The position numbers were made by a program, and so were the translations under genes. The notes under the pieces are model-generated. The model searched no databases and had not been told where the DNA came from. It worked only from the letters and a program-made list of their open reading frames with translations. Shown here piece after piece: positions 5,549 through 7,530 of a DNA stretch of 7,530 nucleotides (its first letter is position 1; every line of letters begins with the position of its first letter). The DNA is from DATKZS01 sp035527835 [NCBI: bacterium] (GTDB taxonomy: Bacteria; RBG-13-61-14). The stretch covers positions 1 through 7,530 of the forward strand of contig DATKZS010000211.1 in assembly GCA_035527835.1 (NCBI GenBank). The letters run 5' to 3'.

Positions 5549-6000
5549 CAGCCGGTGCCTGGGCGCTCATGGTTCTGGTCCGGTCCGGGCGGCGTTATTT
5601 TCCCGAGCTTCCTGCAGATCTGGTCGAGGATGCCGTTGATGAAGGCGCCGGAGTCGGAGGTCCCGAATTTTTTTCCGACCTCGATGGCCTCGTCAATGCT
5701 GACCTTGGGCGGGGTGTCCGAGTCCATGAGCTCGAACACGGCCATGCGCAGGATGTTGCGGTCAATGCGGCTCATGCGGTAGAGCTTCCAATGGCGGGAC
5801 TGGGCCTCGATCAGGCCGTCAATCTCGGCCTTCTTTCCTTTAACGCCGTCCACGATGGCGCGGGCGAATTTCTTGACCTCCTCGGGATCGTGCTGGCTTT
5901 CCCAGAAGAGCAGGGCCGCTTCCTCGCTCTCGGGCCCGTGGAAGTCCCACTGGAAGAGGTATTGGAGGGCGAGCTCGCGCGCGCGGCGGCGTTTCCCCAT
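5548..6000 (-). CDS. nusB: Transcription antitermination protein NusB
   Basis: NusB is a small all-helical RNA-binding protein. With NusE (ribosomal protein S10) it binds boxA RNA and supports antitermination, mainly on rRNA operons. At 150 residues it has the usual family length. The conserved pieces are in order: RRRARELALQYLFQWD (4-19), the RMSRIDRNILRMAVFELM core (75-92), then VSIDEAIEVGKKFGTSDSGAFINGILDQI (100-128). The last 15 residues are a Pro/Gly-rich tail with no family signature. The ATG at 6000 lies 6 nt after the ribH stop, with no strong ribosome-binding site of its own, pointing to translational coupling. Placement directly after ribH is common in many bacteria. A pair of REP-like hairpins begins at its stop codon. 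Confidence 0.97.
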   Translation of the reverse strand: MGKRRRARELALQYLFQWDFHGPESEEAALLFWESQHDPEEVKKFARAIVDGVKGKKAEIDGLIEAQSRHWKLYRMSRIDRNILRMAVFELMDSDTPPKVSIDEAIEVGKKFGTSDSGAFINGILDQICRKLGKITPPGPDQNHERPGTG

Positions 6001-6006
6001 GGCGGC

Positions 6007-6471
6007 TCAGATCTGGCCGATGACGCGGGCCATCTCGATGGCGGACACGGCCGCGGCATAGCCCTTGTTTCCGGACTTGGCGCCGGCGCGCTCGATGGCC
6101 TGCTCGAGAGAATCAGTGGTGAGGATGCCGAAGGCCACGGGCACTCCGGTCTCGAGCATGACGTGCGCGATCCCCTTGCTGGCCTCGGCGGCCACGTAAT
6201 CGAAGTGGGGCGTGCCGCCGCGGATCACGGCGCCGAGCGCGATCACGGCGTCGTAATTCTTGGACTCGGCGAGCTTCTTGGCGATCAGCGGGATCTCGAA
6301 GCTGCCGGGGACGCGGACCACGGTGATCTTCTTGTCGTCGGCGCCGTGTCTCAGGAGCGCGTCCATGCAGCCCTCGAGCAGCCTGGCCCCGATGAAGTCG
6401 TTAAAGCGGCTCACCACCACGGCGAAGCTCAACCCCTTGGCGTCCAGCGCCCCTTCAATGGTCTTCGGCAT
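6007..6471 (-). CDS. ribH: 6,7-dimethyl-8-ribityllumazine synthase
   Basis: RibH condenses 5-amino-6-ribitylaminouracil with 3,4-dihydroxy-2-butanone 4-phosphate to lumazine, the penultimate step of riboflavin synthesis. It usually works as a large icosahedral or pentameric assembly in the cytosol. At 154 residues the length is typical. Visible motifs are RFN (22-24), PGSFEIP (55-61), [14 protein letters not shown] with the catalytic His at 89, and [24 protein letters not shown] (114-137), whose Arg128 corresponds to the phosphate-binding residue. The ATG at 6471 is preceded by a strong AGGAGG (6483-6478 on the minus strand) 6 nt away. The gene sits 27 nt after ribBA and 6 nt before nusB, so the three are almost certainly one transcript. 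Its butanone-phosphate substrate is made by the RibB domain of the neighbouring gene. Confidence 0.98.
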   Translation of the reverse strand: MPKTIEGALDAKGLSFAVVVSRFNDFIGARLLEGCMDALLRHGADDKKITVVRVPGSFEIPLIAKKLAESKNYDAVIALGAVIRGGTPHFDYVAAEASKGIAHVMLETGVPVAFGILTTDSLEQAIERAGAKSGNKGYAAAVSAIEMARVIGQI

Positions 6472-6498
6472 CTTGATCCTCCTTGGGGCCCCCCTCTT

Positions 6499-7530
6499 TC
6501 AGTCCTTGATGGTCAGGAGGTGGCCCATTTTTTCCTTCTTGGTTTTCAGGTACCGGATGTTGTTGCAGTTCGGGCAAATCTCGATGGGCACGCGGCTCGT
6601 GACTTCGAGGCCATAGCCTTCGAGGGCGACGATCTTTTTGGGGTTGTTGGTGATCTCGCGCATCTTGCGGACGCCGAGGTCGGCCAGGATTTGCGCGCCG
6701 ATGCCGTAGTCGCGGAGGTCGGCGGGGAGGCCGAGGGCGAGGTTGGCCTCGACGGTGTCCATTCCCTGGTCCTGCAGCGCGTAGGCCTTGAGCTTGTTCA
6801 AGAGCCCGATGCCGCGTCCCTCCTGGCGCATGTACACGATGATGCCCTTGCCCTCGGCGGCGATCATCTCCATGGCGGTCTGGAGCTGGGGCCCGCAGTC
6901 GCAACGGAGCGAGCCGAGCACGTCGCCGGTGAGGCACTCGCTGTGCACGCGCACCAGCACGTTGTCGCCGGGCGCGAGCTCGCCCTTGACCAGGGCCAGG
7001 TGGACGTCGGCGTTGACCTCGTTCGAGTAGGCGATGGCCTTCCAGTCTCCGCCGAAGCGGGAGGGGAGCACGGTCTCGGCGGCGCGGTGGACCAGGCGCT
7101 CGTGTCTCATGCGGTACTGGATGACGTCGGCGATGGTGACGATGTGGAGGTCATGGAGGTCGGCGAATTTTTCGAGGTCGGGCATGCGGGCCATGGAGCC
7201 GTCGTCCTTCATGACCTCGCAGATGACGCCGGCGGGCTTCAGGCCGGCGAGGCGGGCCAGGTCCATGGAGCCTTCGGTCTGCCCGGTGCGGACCATGACC
7301 CCGCCCTTCTTGGCGCGCAGAGGAAAGACGTGGCCGGGCCGGACCAGGTCGGAGGGACGGGCATCGTCGGCCACGGCGGTGAGGATGGTGTGGGCGCGGT
7401 CGTGGGCGGAGATGCCGGTGGTGACTCCCTTCCTGGCCTCGATGGACACGGTGAAGGCGGTGCCGTAGCTGGACTCGTTCTCGCGGCACATGGGCTTCAG
7501 GTCGAGCGAGTCGGCCTTTTCCTCGGTCAG
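6499..7530 (-). CDS. ribBA: Bifunctional DHBP synthase / GTP cyclohydrolase II, 5'-truncated by window edge
   Basis: The frame is open to position 7530, so the ATG at 7491 is internal and about 343 C-terminal residues are present. Residues here are counted from that ATG. Up to about 135 lies the RibB domain: [35 protein letters not shown] (51-60), and [12 protein letters not shown]. Its acidic N-terminal active-site segment is outside the window. From about 150 the RibA domain opens GTP to the pyrimidine precursor of riboflavin. It has the zinc cysteines C186, C197 and C199 in [38 protein letters not shown] and TNNPKK. Two oddities: the usual GHTE motif of RibB reads GQTE (Q71), and the C-terminal segment carries CPNC (306-309). 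It leads the ribBA-ribH-nusB operon and supplies both RibH-pathway precursors. Confidence 0.96.
   Translation of the reverse strand: MTEEKADSLDLKPMCRENESSYGTAFTVSIEARKGVTTGISAHDRAHTILTAVADDARPSDLVRPGHVFPLRAKKGGVMVRTGQTEGSMDLARLAGLKPAGVICEVMKDDGSMARMPDLEKFADLHDLHIVTIADVIQYRMRHERLVHRAAETVLPSRFGGDWKAIAYSNEVNADVHLALVKGELAPGDNVLVRVHSECLTGDVLGSLRCDCGPQLQTAMEMIAAEGKGIIVYMRQEGRGIGLLNKLKAYALQDQGMDTVEANLALGLPADLRDYGIGAQILADLGVRKMREITNNPKKIVALEGYGLEVTSRVPIEICPNCNNIRYLKTKKEKMGHLLTIKD

Overview
This is a GC-rich bacterial window with six protein-coding genes, the edge of an insertion sequence on the left, and several palindromic repeats in the intergenic gaps. No rRNA, tRNA or CRISPR array was seen. The organism cannot be named from the sequence. 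The riboflavin/nusB gene order, an MgtE transporter, a class B (cobalamin) radical SAM enzyme and a CFI-box protein fit a high-GC, probably poorly cultured bacterial lineage, but that is inference.

Layout. Positions 1-129 look like the terminus of an IS21-type element that runs off the left edge. It has two near-identical 25-bp repeats and a possible minus-strand transposase start. After a gap with no gene comes mgtE (337-1716, +), a Mg2+ channel/transporter. It is followed by a long imperfect stem-loop (1720-1813) and a TATAAT box. Next (1951-2970, +, probably really starting at an ATT codon at 1915) is an unusual protein: four units resembling the ribosomal L7/L12 C-terminal helical motif, then a CFI-box C-terminal domain. 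Its stop codon abuts a 107-bp MITE-like inverted-repeat element (2969-3075), which separates it from a convergent gene.

The right half is all on the minus strand. In transcription order it reads ribBA (partial, enters from the right edge), ribH, nusB, a small protein resembling a free-standing leucyl-aminopeptidase (M17) N-terminal domain, and a B12-binding radical SAM enzyme. ribBA-ribH-nusB is a classic riboflavin cluster with an antitermination factor. RibBA makes both precursors for RibH, which makes lumazine, and nusB is almost certainly co-translated (6-nt gap). Between nusB and the M17-like gene lie two perfect 31-bp direct copies of a palindromic REP-like unit. A third, diverged copy forms one arm of a predicted three-way junction in the leader of the radical SAM gene.

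The items most worth a second look are the L7/L12-repeat/CFI-box fusion with its likely non-canonical start, the structured leader of the radical SAM gene and its REP relatives, the His-to-Gln change at a metal-ligand position of the RibBA DHBP-synthase domain, and the orphan M17-N-like protein.
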